Shown here piece by piece: positions 1 through 5,713 of a stretch of 7,470 nucleotides of DNA. Under the pieces are notes generated by a model. It was not told where the DNA came from and made no database searches. It saw nothing but the letters and a program-made list of their open reading frames with translations. Source of the DNA: DASVDK01 sp036381125 [NCBI: Thermodesulfobacteriota bacterium] (GTDB taxonomy: Bacteria > DASVDK01). Every line of letters begins with the position of its first letter. The first letter of the stretch is position 1. The stretch covers positions 1-7,470 of the forward strand of contig DASVDK010000262.1 in NCBI GenBank assembly GCA_036381125.1. Reading direction: 5' to 3'. The position numbers were made by a program, and so were the translations under genes.

Positions 1-461
1 GGCACCTGGATGCGGCTCGTCACCTGATCGATGCGCGCCCGCCGGCCGGCCGCGGCGAGGGCCCGCTCGGCGGCCTCGGGGTCGGCCTCGAGGAGATCGA
101 CGAGCGGGCGCGCCCCGCTCGCGTCTCCCGGCCGCGGCACGCCCGAGCCGCCGTCGGTCGGCGGCTGCCCGCTCGACCGGCGTCCCTCGGTCGCCCGCCC
201 CGTACCGCCGCCGGGGGTCTCCCCCTGCCCGCTCCCCGAGCCGGTCCCCGGCGCGGAGAAGAACACGTCGAAGAGGGCGTCGAAGGTCGGGATCTGGTCG
301 GCCTTCTTGACCAGCGTGCTGCGCAGCGCCGACTTCACCACGGCGCGGTCGCCGAGGTCGACGTGCTCGAGCGATGCCATCGCGTCGAGGGTCTCCGGCG
401 GCGAGATCCGCAGGCCGGCCTTCCGGAGGCGCCCGATGAACTGGTGGAGCGGGGCGATCAG
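1..461 (-). CDS. CoxE-like VWA-family protein, N-terminal part (cut by window edge)
   Basis: About 153 residues are visible. Residues 1-70 form the conserved N-terminal region of CoxE-like proteins (a short LRKAGLRIS stretch, then GDRAVVKSALRSTLVK and FDALFDVFF). Residues 70-125 are a Gly/Ser/Pro-rich linker, followed by a helical stretch rich in Ala, Glu and Arg. The von Willebrand A domain with its MIDAS metal site would lie beyond the left edge, so it is not seen. The gene directly follows the MoxR ATPase, the standard pairing for this family, where ATPase and VWA protein act together in assembling or activating metalloenzymes. Start choice: no ATG, GTG or TTG occurs in frame at the family start. 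A CTG at 461-459 overlaps the moxR TGA in a CTGA arrangement and has GGGAG 8 bases upstream. The first in-frame ATG is residue 28 and would cut the conserved region in half. Family call is firm; the start is inferred. Confidence 0.8.
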   Translation of the reverse strand, partial: MIAPLHQFIGRLRKAGLRISPPETLDAMASLEHVDLGDRAVVKSALRSTLVKKADQIPTFDALFDVFFSAPGTGSGSGQGETPGGGTGRATEGRRSSGQPPTDGGSGVPRPGDASGARPLVDLLEADPEAAERALAAAGRRARIDQVTSRIQV

Positions 462-1369
462 CGGGCGATCTCCCGGAGGTGCATCCGCACCTGCGCGATG
501 TCGGCCTCGTGCTTGACGGCCACGTTGAGGGTGGCCAGGACGAGGTCGCGGTCGAGCGTCTCGGCGTTGAGGAGGACGAGCGCACGGCCCCAGTCGAGCG
601 TCTCGGCGATGGAGGGGTGCTTCTTCAGGTCGAGCTTGCGGATGCGCTGCACGGCGGCCACGAGCTGGCGGGCGAGCGATTCCTTGAGCTCCGGGACCTT
701 GAGCCGGACGATCGCGAGCTCCATCTCCTCGCCCGGGAAGTCCACGTAGAGGTGCAGGCACCGCCGCTTGAGGGCGTCGGACATCTCGCGGGCGTTGTTC
801 GAGGTGAGCACGACGAGCGGCCGGTGGCGAGCGGTGACCGTCCCGAGCTCCGGGATGGACACCTGGAAGTCCGAGAGGATCTCGAGCAGGAACGCCTCGA
901 ACTCCTGGTCGCTCTTGTCGACCTCGTCCACGAGGAGCACCGTGGGGCGCTCCGCGGTGAGCGCCTTGAGGAGCGGCCTGGCGAGGAGGAACTCCCGCGA
1001 GAAGAAGGCGTCGTCCTGGCCGGCGATGACCCGGACCGCCTCGTCGAGGGTGGACACGCCGGCGATCGCCTCGCCGATCTTGTCGCGCAGGATCTGCGTG
1101 TAGAGGAGCTGTTTGGCGTACTGCCACTCGTAGAGGGCCTTGGCCTCGTCGAGCCCCTCGTAGCACTGGAGCCGGATCAGCTCGCGGTCGGTCGTCTGGG
1201 CGAGGACCTTGGCCAGCTCGGTCTTCCCCACCCCGGCCGGCCCCTCGACGAGGATCGGCTTCTCCATCCGGGTGGCCAGGAAGACGACCGTGGCCGTTTC
1301 GGGCGCCGGGAGGTAGCGGGCCTCCCGGAAGCGCGCCTCGACATCCGCAACCGAAGCAAACGTATGCAT
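458..1369 (-). CDS. MoxR-family AAA+ ATPase (CoxD-like)
   Basis: A 303-residue cytoplasmic AAA+ ATPase, about the usual length for MoxR proteins. Visible motifs: Walker A GPAGVGKT (residues 43-50), Walker B VLLVDEVD (144-151), sensor 1 in LTSNN (188-192), a likely arginine finger in ALKRRC (199-204), and a sensor-2-like DWGRAL near 259-264. MoxR ATPases act as chaperones with VWA-domain partners, and the next gene is such a partner (CoxE-like), overlapping by 4 bases. In carbon monoxide dehydrogenase clusters the equivalent pair CoxD/CoxE helps build the metal site. No CO dehydrogenase is visible here, so the client is unknown; the upstream Fe-S oxidoreductase is one candidate. The ATG at 1369 is the only reasonable start, because an in-frame TAG lies four codons upstream. 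No clear Shine-Dalgarno is seen. A 110-base gap with repeats separates it from the upstream gene. Confidence 0.9.
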   Translation of the reverse strand: MHTFASVADVEARFREARYLPAPETATVVFLATRMEKPILVEGPAGVGKTELAKVLAQTTDRELIRLQCYEGLDEAKALYEWQYAKQLLYTQILRDKIGEAIAGVSTLDEAVRVIAGQDDAFFSREFLLARPLLKALTAERPTVLLVDEVDKSDQEFEAFLLEILSDFQVSIPELGTVTARHRPLVVLTSNNAREMSDALKRRCLHLYVDFPGEEMELAIVRLKVPELKESLARQLVAAVQRIRKLDLKKHPSIAETLDWGRALVLLNAETLDRDLVLATLNVAVKHEADIAQVRMHLREIAR

Positions 1370-1394
1370 TCGATCATTCTAGCGAATGCGAGAC

Positions 1395-1470
1395 GGGGTC
1401 ACGCCTTTCCGTTCTCCGGTCGGGAAAACGTAGAGGCCTGACCCCACGGAAAATGGAAAGACCTGACCCC
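1395..1470. repeat. Cluster of three 25-base GGGGTCA/TGACCCC repeats (REP-like)
   Basis: Three 25-base units fill most of the gap between the oxidoreductase gene and the MoxR gene. Units 1421-1445 and 1446-1470 are directly adjacent in the same orientation, both ending CCTGACCCC, and agree at 19 of 25 positions by hand count. Unit 1395-1419 is inverted, starting GGGGTCACGCCTTTCC, and agrees with the reverse complement of 1446-1470 at 20 of 25. One base separates the inverted unit from its neighbour. The layout resembles small non-autonomous REP/BIME elements, which are mobilised by RAYT-type transposases and often sit between genes of an operon. The inverted pair could fold in the transcript. 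No transposase gene is in the window. That similar GGGGTCAGG-type motifs flank IS200/RAYT-like genes elsewhere is from memory, not checked. Confidence 0.75.
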
Positions 1471-1479
1471 GGGGCGGCG

Positions 1480-3468
1480 CTAGATGGACCGGGCGACCAG
1501 CTCCGCGAGGTCGAGCGGCTTCACGCCGACGGCGGCCTCCTCCTTGACCTTGAGGCCGTCGACGAACATGGTCATGCAGAAGGGGCAGTTCGAGCAGACC
1601 GTGTCCGCGCCGCTGGCGATCGCCTCCTCGATCCGCTCGACGTTGATCCGCTTGCCGGTCTTCTCCTCGAGGAACATCCGGCCGCCGCCGGCGCCGCAGC
1701 AGAAGGAGCGGCTCCCCGATCGATCCATCTCGACCAGCTCGAGCCCCGGCAGCCGCCGCATGACGCGCCGCGGGGCGTCGTAGATGCCGTTGTGCCGGCC
1801 GATGTAGCAGGAATCGTGATACGTCACCTTCTCGGTGACCGGCTTCGTCGGCAAGAGCCGCCCCCGGGCGATCAGCTCGTCGAGCACCTGCGTGTGGTGC
1901 TGCACCTCGAATCGACCGCCGAAGGCGGGGTACTCGTTCTTGAGCGTGTTGAAGCAGTGCGGGCAGGCGGTGATGATCCGCCTGACCTTCCGCTCGTTGA
2001 GCGCGGCCACGTTCTCCTGGGCGAGCTGCTGGAAGAGGTACTCGTTGCCGAGCCGCCGTGCCGGGTCCCCGGAGCAGGTGGTCTCGGGACCGGTCACGGC
2101 GAAGCGCACGCCGGCGGCCTTGAGGCCCTTGATGAGCGCCTCGGCGATCTTCCGGTTGCGCCCGTCGTAGATCGCGGCGCAGCCGACCCAGTAGATCACG
2201 TCGGCGTCGGGGTCCTCGTCGACGGTCTTGACGCCCATCGACGCCGCCCACTCCGCGCGCGCCTGCCGCGCCTGGCCCCACGGGTTCCCCTGGCGCTCGA
2301 GGTTGGTGAAGAGGGTCTGCGCCTCCGCGGGGAACCTCGACTCGGTGAGCACCAGGTAGCGCCGCATGTCGACGATCTTGTCGATGTGCTCGATGAAGAC
2401 CGGGCACTCCTGGACGCAGCCGCCGCAGGTCGTGCAGGCCCAGAGCACCTCCTCGCTGATGACGCCGCCGGCGAGGGGCAAAGGCGCGTGGCCGCCCCCG
2501 TTCGTCGCATACGGGTCCCGCCCGGCGAGGAGCGCGGGGCCGGCCTCCTGCGTGAGGTGCTGCCGCAGGTCGACGATGAGCCCCTTGGGCGTGAGCGGCT
2601 TGTGCGTGGCCCACGCCGGGCAGGCCGACTGGCAGCGGCCGCACTCGGTGCAGGCGTAGGTGTCGAGGAGCTGCTTCCAGGTGAAGTCCTGGATCCGCCC
2701 CACGCCGAAGGTCTCCGCCTCCTCGAGGTTGGGGGTCGAGAGGGCGCCGCGCGGCCGCGAGGAGCGGAAGTAGACGTTCGGCGCGGCGGCGATGATGTGG
2801 AGGTGCTTCGAGAAGGGCAGGTAGTTCAGGAAGACGAGGACGGTGGCCATGTGCAGCCACCACGAGGCCTCGGCGCCGAACCGCGCCTCGTCCGGGGTGA
2901 CCCCGTTGCCGCGCATGAACGACGCGACGGCCGACGCGATCGGACGCCACGAGCCGGGACGGCCCTCACCGACGATCGCGTACGCCTCGAAGGCGAGCAG
3001 GCTCACCATGAGGAGCGTGATGAGCGACAGGATGACGGCGGCGTCCCAGGTCTGGCTGATCCGCTCGGGCCGCCTGACGTAACGGATCGCGACGGCGAGC
3101 GCGACGCCGACCAGCACGAGCCCCGCGAAGAGGTCCTGGGAGAAGACGAACCAGCTCCGGCCCGACACCAGCGGGATCGTGAAGCCGGGCCAGAAGCCGG
3201 CGCCGAAGAGCTCGACCGTCCCCACCGTGAGGACGATGAAGCCCCAGAAGATGAGGGCGTGCATGACGCCGGAGGCGGTGAAGCGGAACATCCGCGCCTG
3301 TCCGAGGACGAACACCCCGACGTCGTTCACACGCGCGCGCGGGTCGTCGTACCGCTCGGGATCGGGCCTGCCGAGCCGCAGGTAGGCCACGAGGCGGCCG
3401 GCGTTCCGGGCGAAGACGGCAACGGCCACCGCCGTCAGGACGAACAGGATGATCGCGCGAGTCGTCAT
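1480..3468 (-). CDS. Membrane-bound Fe-S oxidoreductase, EtfAB:quinone oxidoreductase (EMO) type
   Basis: A 662-residue protein with a NarI-like membrane domain fused to an HdrD/GlpC-like Fe-S part. Hydrophobic segments lie near residues 4-24, 68-88, 112-131, 143-165 and 205-220. His70, His206, His222 and His224 are candidate heme b ligands. Two ferredoxin-type CxxCxxCxxxCP motifs follow (Cys273/276/279/283 and Cys345/348/351/355). Two cysteine-rich CCG domains come next: Cys430, Cys465, Cys502/505, and Cys554, Cys590-591, Cys628/631. The first has TCSG in place of CCG. Such proteins beside etfBA (EMO in Geobacter and Syntrophus) take electrons from EtfAB, reduced by acyl-CoA dehydrogenases, to menaquinone through heme b. 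The start ATG overlaps the etfA stop as ATGA, with AGGAAGG just upstream, which points to coupled translation. Direct adjacency to etfBA makes this role much likelier than lactate, glycerol-3-phosphate or heterodisulfide oxidation, but substrate specificity is inferred. Confidence 0.9.
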   Translation of the reverse strand: MTTRAIILFVLTAVAVAVFARNAGRLVAYLRLGRPDPERYDDPRARVNDVGVFVLGQARMFRFTASGVMHALIFWGFIVLTVGTVELFGAGFWPGFTIPLVSGRSWFVFSQDLFAGLVLVGVALAVAIRYVRRPERISQTWDAAVILSLITLLMVSLLAFEAYAIVGEGRPGSWRPIASAVASFMRGNGVTPDEARFGAEASWWLHMATVLVFLNYLPFSKHLHIIAAAPNVYFRSSRPRGALSTPNLEEAETFGVGRIQDFTWKQLLDTYACTECGRCQSACPAWATHKPLTPKGLIVDLRQHLTQEAGPALLAGRDPYATNGGGHAPLPLAGGVISEEVLWACTTCGGCVQECPVFIEHIDKIVDMRRYLVLTESRFPAEAQTLFTNLERQGNPWGQARQARAEWAASMGVKTVDEDPDADVIYWVGCAAIYDGRNRKIAEALIKGLKAAGVRFAVTGPETTCSGDPARRLGNEYLFQQLAQENVAALNERKVRRIITACPHCFNTLKNEYPAFGGRFEVQHHTQVLDELIARGRLLPTKPVTEKVTYHDSCYIGRHNGIYDAPRRVMRRLPGLELVEMDRSGSRSFCCGAGGGRMFLEEKTGKRINVERIEEAIASGADTVCSNCPFCMTMFVDGLKVKEEAAVGVKPLDLAELVARSI

Positions 3469-4451
3469 GCCAGCGCCTTCCTGGCGGCCTCCGTGAGCTT
3501 CGGGACGACCTCGAACAGGTCGCCGACGATCCCGTAGTCGGCCACCTTGAAGATGGGCGCCTCCGGGTCCTTGTTGATGGCGACGATGTACTTCGACGAG
3601 CCCATGCCGGCCATGTGCTGGATCGAGCCGCTGATGCCGCAGGCGATGGAGAGGTTCGGCGACACCGTCTTGCCGGTCTGGCCGACCTGCGAGGCGTGGT
3701 CGCGCCAGCCGGCGTCGACGGCGGCGCGCGAGGCGCCGACCGCGGCGTGGAGGACCGAGGCCAGCTCCTCGAGGAGCGCGAAGTTCTCCGGCCCGCGCAT
3801 GCCGCGCCCGCCGGAGACGATGATCGACGCCTCGGTCAGCTCGACCTTGCCCCTCGCCTCCTCGAGCCGCTCCTTCACCACCACCCGTGCGGCCACCGCC
3901 GGGTCGACGGCGACCGGCAGCGTCTCGACCCTCGGCGTCGTACCCGCCCCCTCCACGGGCGGCAGCACGTTGGGACGGAAGGAGACGAGCTGCACCGGGC
4001 CGGTGAGCCGCACCTTCGCACGCGCCTTGCCCGAGTAGACCGGCCGGGTCACCGTGAGGCTGTCGGCCGCGACCTCGTCGAGCGCCATGCAGTCGGTGGC
4101 GAGCGGCGCCGACAGCTTGCCGGCGAGCCGGGCCGAGAGGTCCTTGCCCTGAAGGGAAGCGGGAAAGAGGACGGCCGAGGGCTTTCGCGCCTTCACCGCG
4201 TCGGCGAGCACGGCGGCGTAGGGCTCCGTCCGGTAATCGCGGAGCACGGGGTCGTCGGCGACGAGCACGGCGCCGATGCCGCGCCTGCCCAGGTCCTCGG
4301 CCAGCGCGCCGACCCCCTCCCCCATGAGCACGGCCGCGACCTCGGCGCCGCCCCGCTGCTCGACGATCGCTCGGGCCGCCCCGAGCAGCTCGGAAGCCAC
4401 CTTCTTGACGGCCCCGTCCTTGAGTTCCGCGTAGATCCAGACCTGGGACAT
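3465..4451 (-). CDS. etfA: Electron transfer flavoprotein, alpha subunit
   Basis: A 328-residue protein of normal EtfA length. The N-terminal ETF domain (MSQVWIYAELKDG, residues 1 to about 180) leads into the C-terminal FAD-binding domain, with VSGGRGMRGPENF (212-224), AVGASRAAVDAGW (237-249), the QVGQTGKTVSP loop (255-265), GISGSIQHMAGM (272-283), and the signature IVAINKDPEAPIFKVADYG (289-307). With EtfB it forms a soluble heterodimer that takes electrons from acyl-CoA and related dehydrogenases and delivers them to a membrane oxidoreductase, here most likely the next gene. Its stop codon overlaps that gene's ATG by 4 bases. ATG at 4451 is preceded by GAAGGG about 11 bases upstream. Whether this is an ordinary or a bifurcating ETF cannot be settled by eye; the quinone-reductase neighbour favours simple transfer to quinone. 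Confidence 0.97.
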   Translation of the reverse strand: MSQVWIYAELKDGAVKKVASELLGAARAIVEQRGGAEVAAVLMGEGVGALAEDLGRRGIGAVLVADDPVLRDYRTEPYAAVLADAVKARKPSAVLFPASLQGKDLSARLAGKLSAPLATDCMALDEVAADSLTVTRPVYSGKARAKVRLTGPVQLVSFRPNVLPPVEGAGTTPRVETLPVAVDPAVAARVVVKERLEEARGKVELTEASIIVSGGRGMRGPENFALLEELASVLHAAVGASRAAVDAGWRDHASQVGQTGKTVSPNLSIACGISGSIQHMAGMGSSKYIVAINKDPEAPIFKVADYGIVGDLFEVVPKLTEAARKALA

Positions 4452-4492
4452 GATCGGTTGCGCCCTTCGTGGCTGTGTCCGGGTGTCGGTAT

Positions 4493-4523
4493 CGGCGCGG
4501 CCGGGCCGCGCCCGCCCGCGCCG
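4493..4523 (-). other. GC-rich hairpins in the etfB-etfA gap
   Basis: The 84-base gap between etfB and etfA contains GGCGCGG (4494-4500), which can pair perfectly with CCGCGCC (4506-4512, loop of 5). The slightly longer 4493-4500 can instead pair over 8 bases with 4516-4523. The two folds exclude one another. There is no T-run on either side, so this is not a standard terminator. It could affect mRNA stability or the etfB:etfA expression ratio, but hairpins this size also arise by chance in DNA this GC-rich. Confidence 0.3.
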
Positions 4524-4535
4524 AGCCGGCCTCGA

Positions 4536-5327
4536 CTAGATGACCTTGGCCTCCTCCCGAAGGAGCCGAACGAGGGTGGCGGCCGCGGTGGCGGGGTCGC
4601 CGTCGATCCGCTTGCCCGCCTGACGGGGAGGCGGCGTGCTCAGCTCGACGAGCGTGAGCCTGGCGCCTCCGGGCCCCACGACCGCCGCGTCGACGCCCAG
4701 CGCGGCGGCGTCCTTCACGTCGATCGGCTTCTTCTTGGCCTTCATGATGTTGGGCAGCGAGGGATACCGCGGCTCGTTGAGCCCCTTCTGGCAGGTGAGC
4801 ACGGCCGGCAGCGCGACCTCGACCACCTCGCGCCCCCCCTCGACGTCGTGCGTGACCGTGGCCCGCTTGCCGTCGGCCGCGATCTCGAGCTTCGTCACGA
4901 GCGAGACCGAGGGGAGCCCGAGCCGCTCGGCGAGGAGCGCGCCGACCTGCTCCTGGTAATCGTCGATGGCCAGCTTGCCGGTGAGGACGAGGTCGAAGGC
5001 CTCGTCCTTCACCGCCGCCGCGAGGACCGCGGCAGCCCCGAGGGGGTCGCCGCCGAGGAGCGTCTCGTCCTTCACGTGGATCGCCCGGTCGGCGCCCATG
5101 GAGAGCCCGAACCGGAGGGCGTCCTCGGCCTTCTGCGGCCCGAGGGTCACGAGCGTCACCTGCCCGCCGAACTTCTCGCGCAGGCGGAGCGCCTCCTCGA
5201 TGGCGAACTCGTCGTAGGGGCTCACCTGGTAGTTCACGCCGTCGCGGACGATGTCGAGTCCGCCGGGCGCGACCCTGATCTTCGTCTCGGTATCGGGGAC
5301 CTGCTTGAGACAGACGACGATGTTCAC
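4536..5327 (-). CDS. etfB: Electron transfer flavoprotein, beta subunit
   Basis: A 263-residue EtfB starting VNIVVCLKQVPDTETKIRV, the standard EtfB N-terminus. Other visible family features are NYQVSPYDEFAIEEALRL (residues 32-49), the nucleotide-binding loop region GKLAIDDYQEQVG (117-129), the beta-subunit signature at about 157-179 (THDVEGG, then LPAVLTC), and NEPRYPSLPNIMKAKKKPI (184-202), the loop that in studied ETFs docks onto dehydrogenase partners. It binds AMP or, in bifurcating ETFs, a second FAD; the class is not resolved here. Start choice: GTG at 5327-5325 matches the family start exactly. An upstream in-frame GTG at 5399 would add 24 residues lying wholly inside the preceding gene and unlike EtfB, so it is rejected. 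The start shares one base with the TAG stop of the upstream HTH gene (TAGTG) and lacks a strong Shine-Dalgarno, suggesting translation by coupling. Confidence 0.96.
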   Translation of the reverse strand: MNIVVCLKQVPDTETKIRVAPGGLDIVRDGVNYQVSPYDEFAIEEALRLREKFGGQVTLVTLGPQKAEDALRFGLSMGADRAIHVKDETLLGGDPLGAAAVLAAAVKDEAFDLVLTGKLAIDDYQEQVGALLAERLGLPSVSLVTKLEIAADGKRATVTHDVEGGREVVEVALPAVLTCQKGLNEPRYPSLPNIMKAKKKPIDVKDAAALGVDAAVVGPGGARLTLVELSTPPPRQAGKRIDGDPATAAATLVRLLREEAKVI

Positions 5328-5554
5328 TAGTTCTGACTCTCGGGTGCGGACAGGCGCGCGCGGATCCAGGCCTCGATGTCCTTGCGGCGAAACCGCCACT
5401 GGTTGCCCTTCTTGTATCCGTGCAGGATCCCCTTGCGCGCCATGTCGCTCACGTTATCCGGGCAGAGATCCAGGACCTGGGCGACCTCTCGGGTCTTGAG
5501 CACCTTCGGTCGCGCCGCCAGTTCCGGGAAACGACTGGACGATCTGCCGCTCAC
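5327..5554 (-). CDS. Small excisionase/MerR-like helix-turn-helix DNA-binding protein
   Basis: A 75-residue protein whose centre, KVLKTREVAQVLDLCPDNVSDMARKGILHGYKKGNQWRFRRKDIEAWI (about residues 17-64, quoted only as landmarks: VLKTREVAQVL, GILHGYKKGNQWRF, DIEAWI), is the winged helix-turn-helix of the excisionase (TIGR01764)/MerR-like family. There is no effector or dimerisation domain. Start choice: GTG at 5554-5552 has a perfect AAGGAG 8 bases upstream and lies about 30 bases after the predicted transcription start. Longer versions starting at 5593 or 5641 would begin in or before the promoter. It overlaps etfB by one base, so it is the first gene of the etf operon. Proteins of this family occur in phages and integrative elements, but also as chromosomal regulators. 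No integrase, phage gene or att site is visible, so a local regulator of the operon is the best guess. Confidence 0.82.
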   Translation of the reverse strand: MSGRSSSRFPELAARPKVLKTREVAQVLDLCPDNVSDMARKGILHGYKKGNQWRFRRKDIEAWIRARLSAPESQN

Positions 5555-5562
5555 GCCCTGCG

Positions 5563-5568
5563 CTCCTT
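5563..5568 (-). promoter_or_regulatory. Ribosome binding site deciding the HTH gene start
   Basis: AAGGAG on the minus strand, 8 bases before GTG 5554. It is the best Shine-Dalgarno in the region and fixes the start well downstream of the longest possible frame. Confidence 0.75.
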
Positions 5569-5591
5569 CGTCTTCGTCCGGGTGCGCGGTC

Positions 5592-5620
5592 ACCCTAGAC
5601 GTGATGGTCGACACTGTCAA
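5592..5620 (-). promoter_or_regulatory. Sigma70-like promoter of the HTH-etfBA-oxidoreductase operon
   Basis: On the minus strand a perfect -35 TTGACA (5620-5615) is followed after exactly 17 bases by TAGGGT (5597-5592), which keeps the important first T, second A and last T of the -10 box. Transcription would begin near 5585 and give a leader of about 30 bases before the AAGGAG-GTG start of the HTH gene. The fit between promoter, leader, ribosome site and start codon supports the call. It lies in a locally less GC-rich stretch. Confidence 0.65.
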
Positions 5621-5626
5621 GAGTGT
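5611..5626. promoter_or_regulatory. Inverted repeat ACACT-N6-AGTGT overlapping the -35 box (candidate operator)
   Basis: ACACT (5611-5615) and AGTGT (5622-5626) are perfect inverted arms around GTCAAG. The -35 hexamer occupies 5615-5620, so a dimeric protein bound here would block RNA polymerase. Candidate binders are the small HTH protein encoded just downstream (self-control) and the IclR protein encoded just upstream. A 5-base arm is short and could be chance; its position is what makes it notable. Confidence 0.45.
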
Positions 5627-5643
5627 ATGGAAATCAGGCACAT

Positions 5644-5700
5644 GCCGCCCGATGGCGGCGGCGGGCCGGCTCGAGGCGCGGGCGGCCCTTCGCCGCCCGC
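5644..5700. other. GC hairpins between iclR-type gene and the etf operon
   Basis: Two hairpins: GCCGCC (5644-5649) with GGCGGC (5654-5659), loop of 4; and GCGGGCGGC (5678-5686) with GCCGCCCGC (5692-5700), a perfect 9-base stem with loop of 5. They start about 13 bases after the stop codon of the IclR gene, where a terminator would be expected. There is no T-run after either stem on the minus strand, so a Rho-independent terminator is not supported; pausing or 3'-end protection is possible. Confidence 0.35.
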
Positions 5701-5713
5701 CGCGCGCGGCCGG

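Noticed and set aside
1379-2950. 523-codon minus-strand frame overlapping the oxidoreductase gene
   Set aside because: It is a shifted frame of the same gene; all conserved Cys motifs are in the other frame, and this one is Arg/Ala/Gly/His filler.
1453-3537. 694-codon open frame on the plus strand
   Set aside because: It is antisense to the clearly identified Fe-S oxidoreductase. Long stop-free antisense frames are normal in DNA this GC-rich, and its translation is low-complexity and rich in Arg, Gly, Glu and Asp.
3615-5330. 571-codon open frame on the plus strand
   Set aside because: Antisense to etfA and etfB, crosses their boundary, and shows no recognisable family features.
4536-5399. 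Longer etfB starting 24 codons upstream
   Set aside because: The extra residues come from the HTH gene read in another frame, and the EtfB family start VNIVVCLKQVPD matches the GTG at 5327.
5327-5554. Phage or integrative element signalled by the excisionase-like gene
   Set aside because: No integrase, att repeat, tRNA or phage gene is present, and the gene is locked into the etf operon by overlap.
5327-5641. Longer HTH gene starting at GTG 5641 or 5593
   Set aside because: Those starts lie upstream of, or within, the predicted promoter; the AAGGAG-preceded GTG at 5554 fits better and loses no domain residues.
5677-5701. Rho-independent terminator after the IclR gene
   Set aside because: The 9-base GC stem is perfect, but no T-run follows on the minus strand, so it is listed only as a hairpin.
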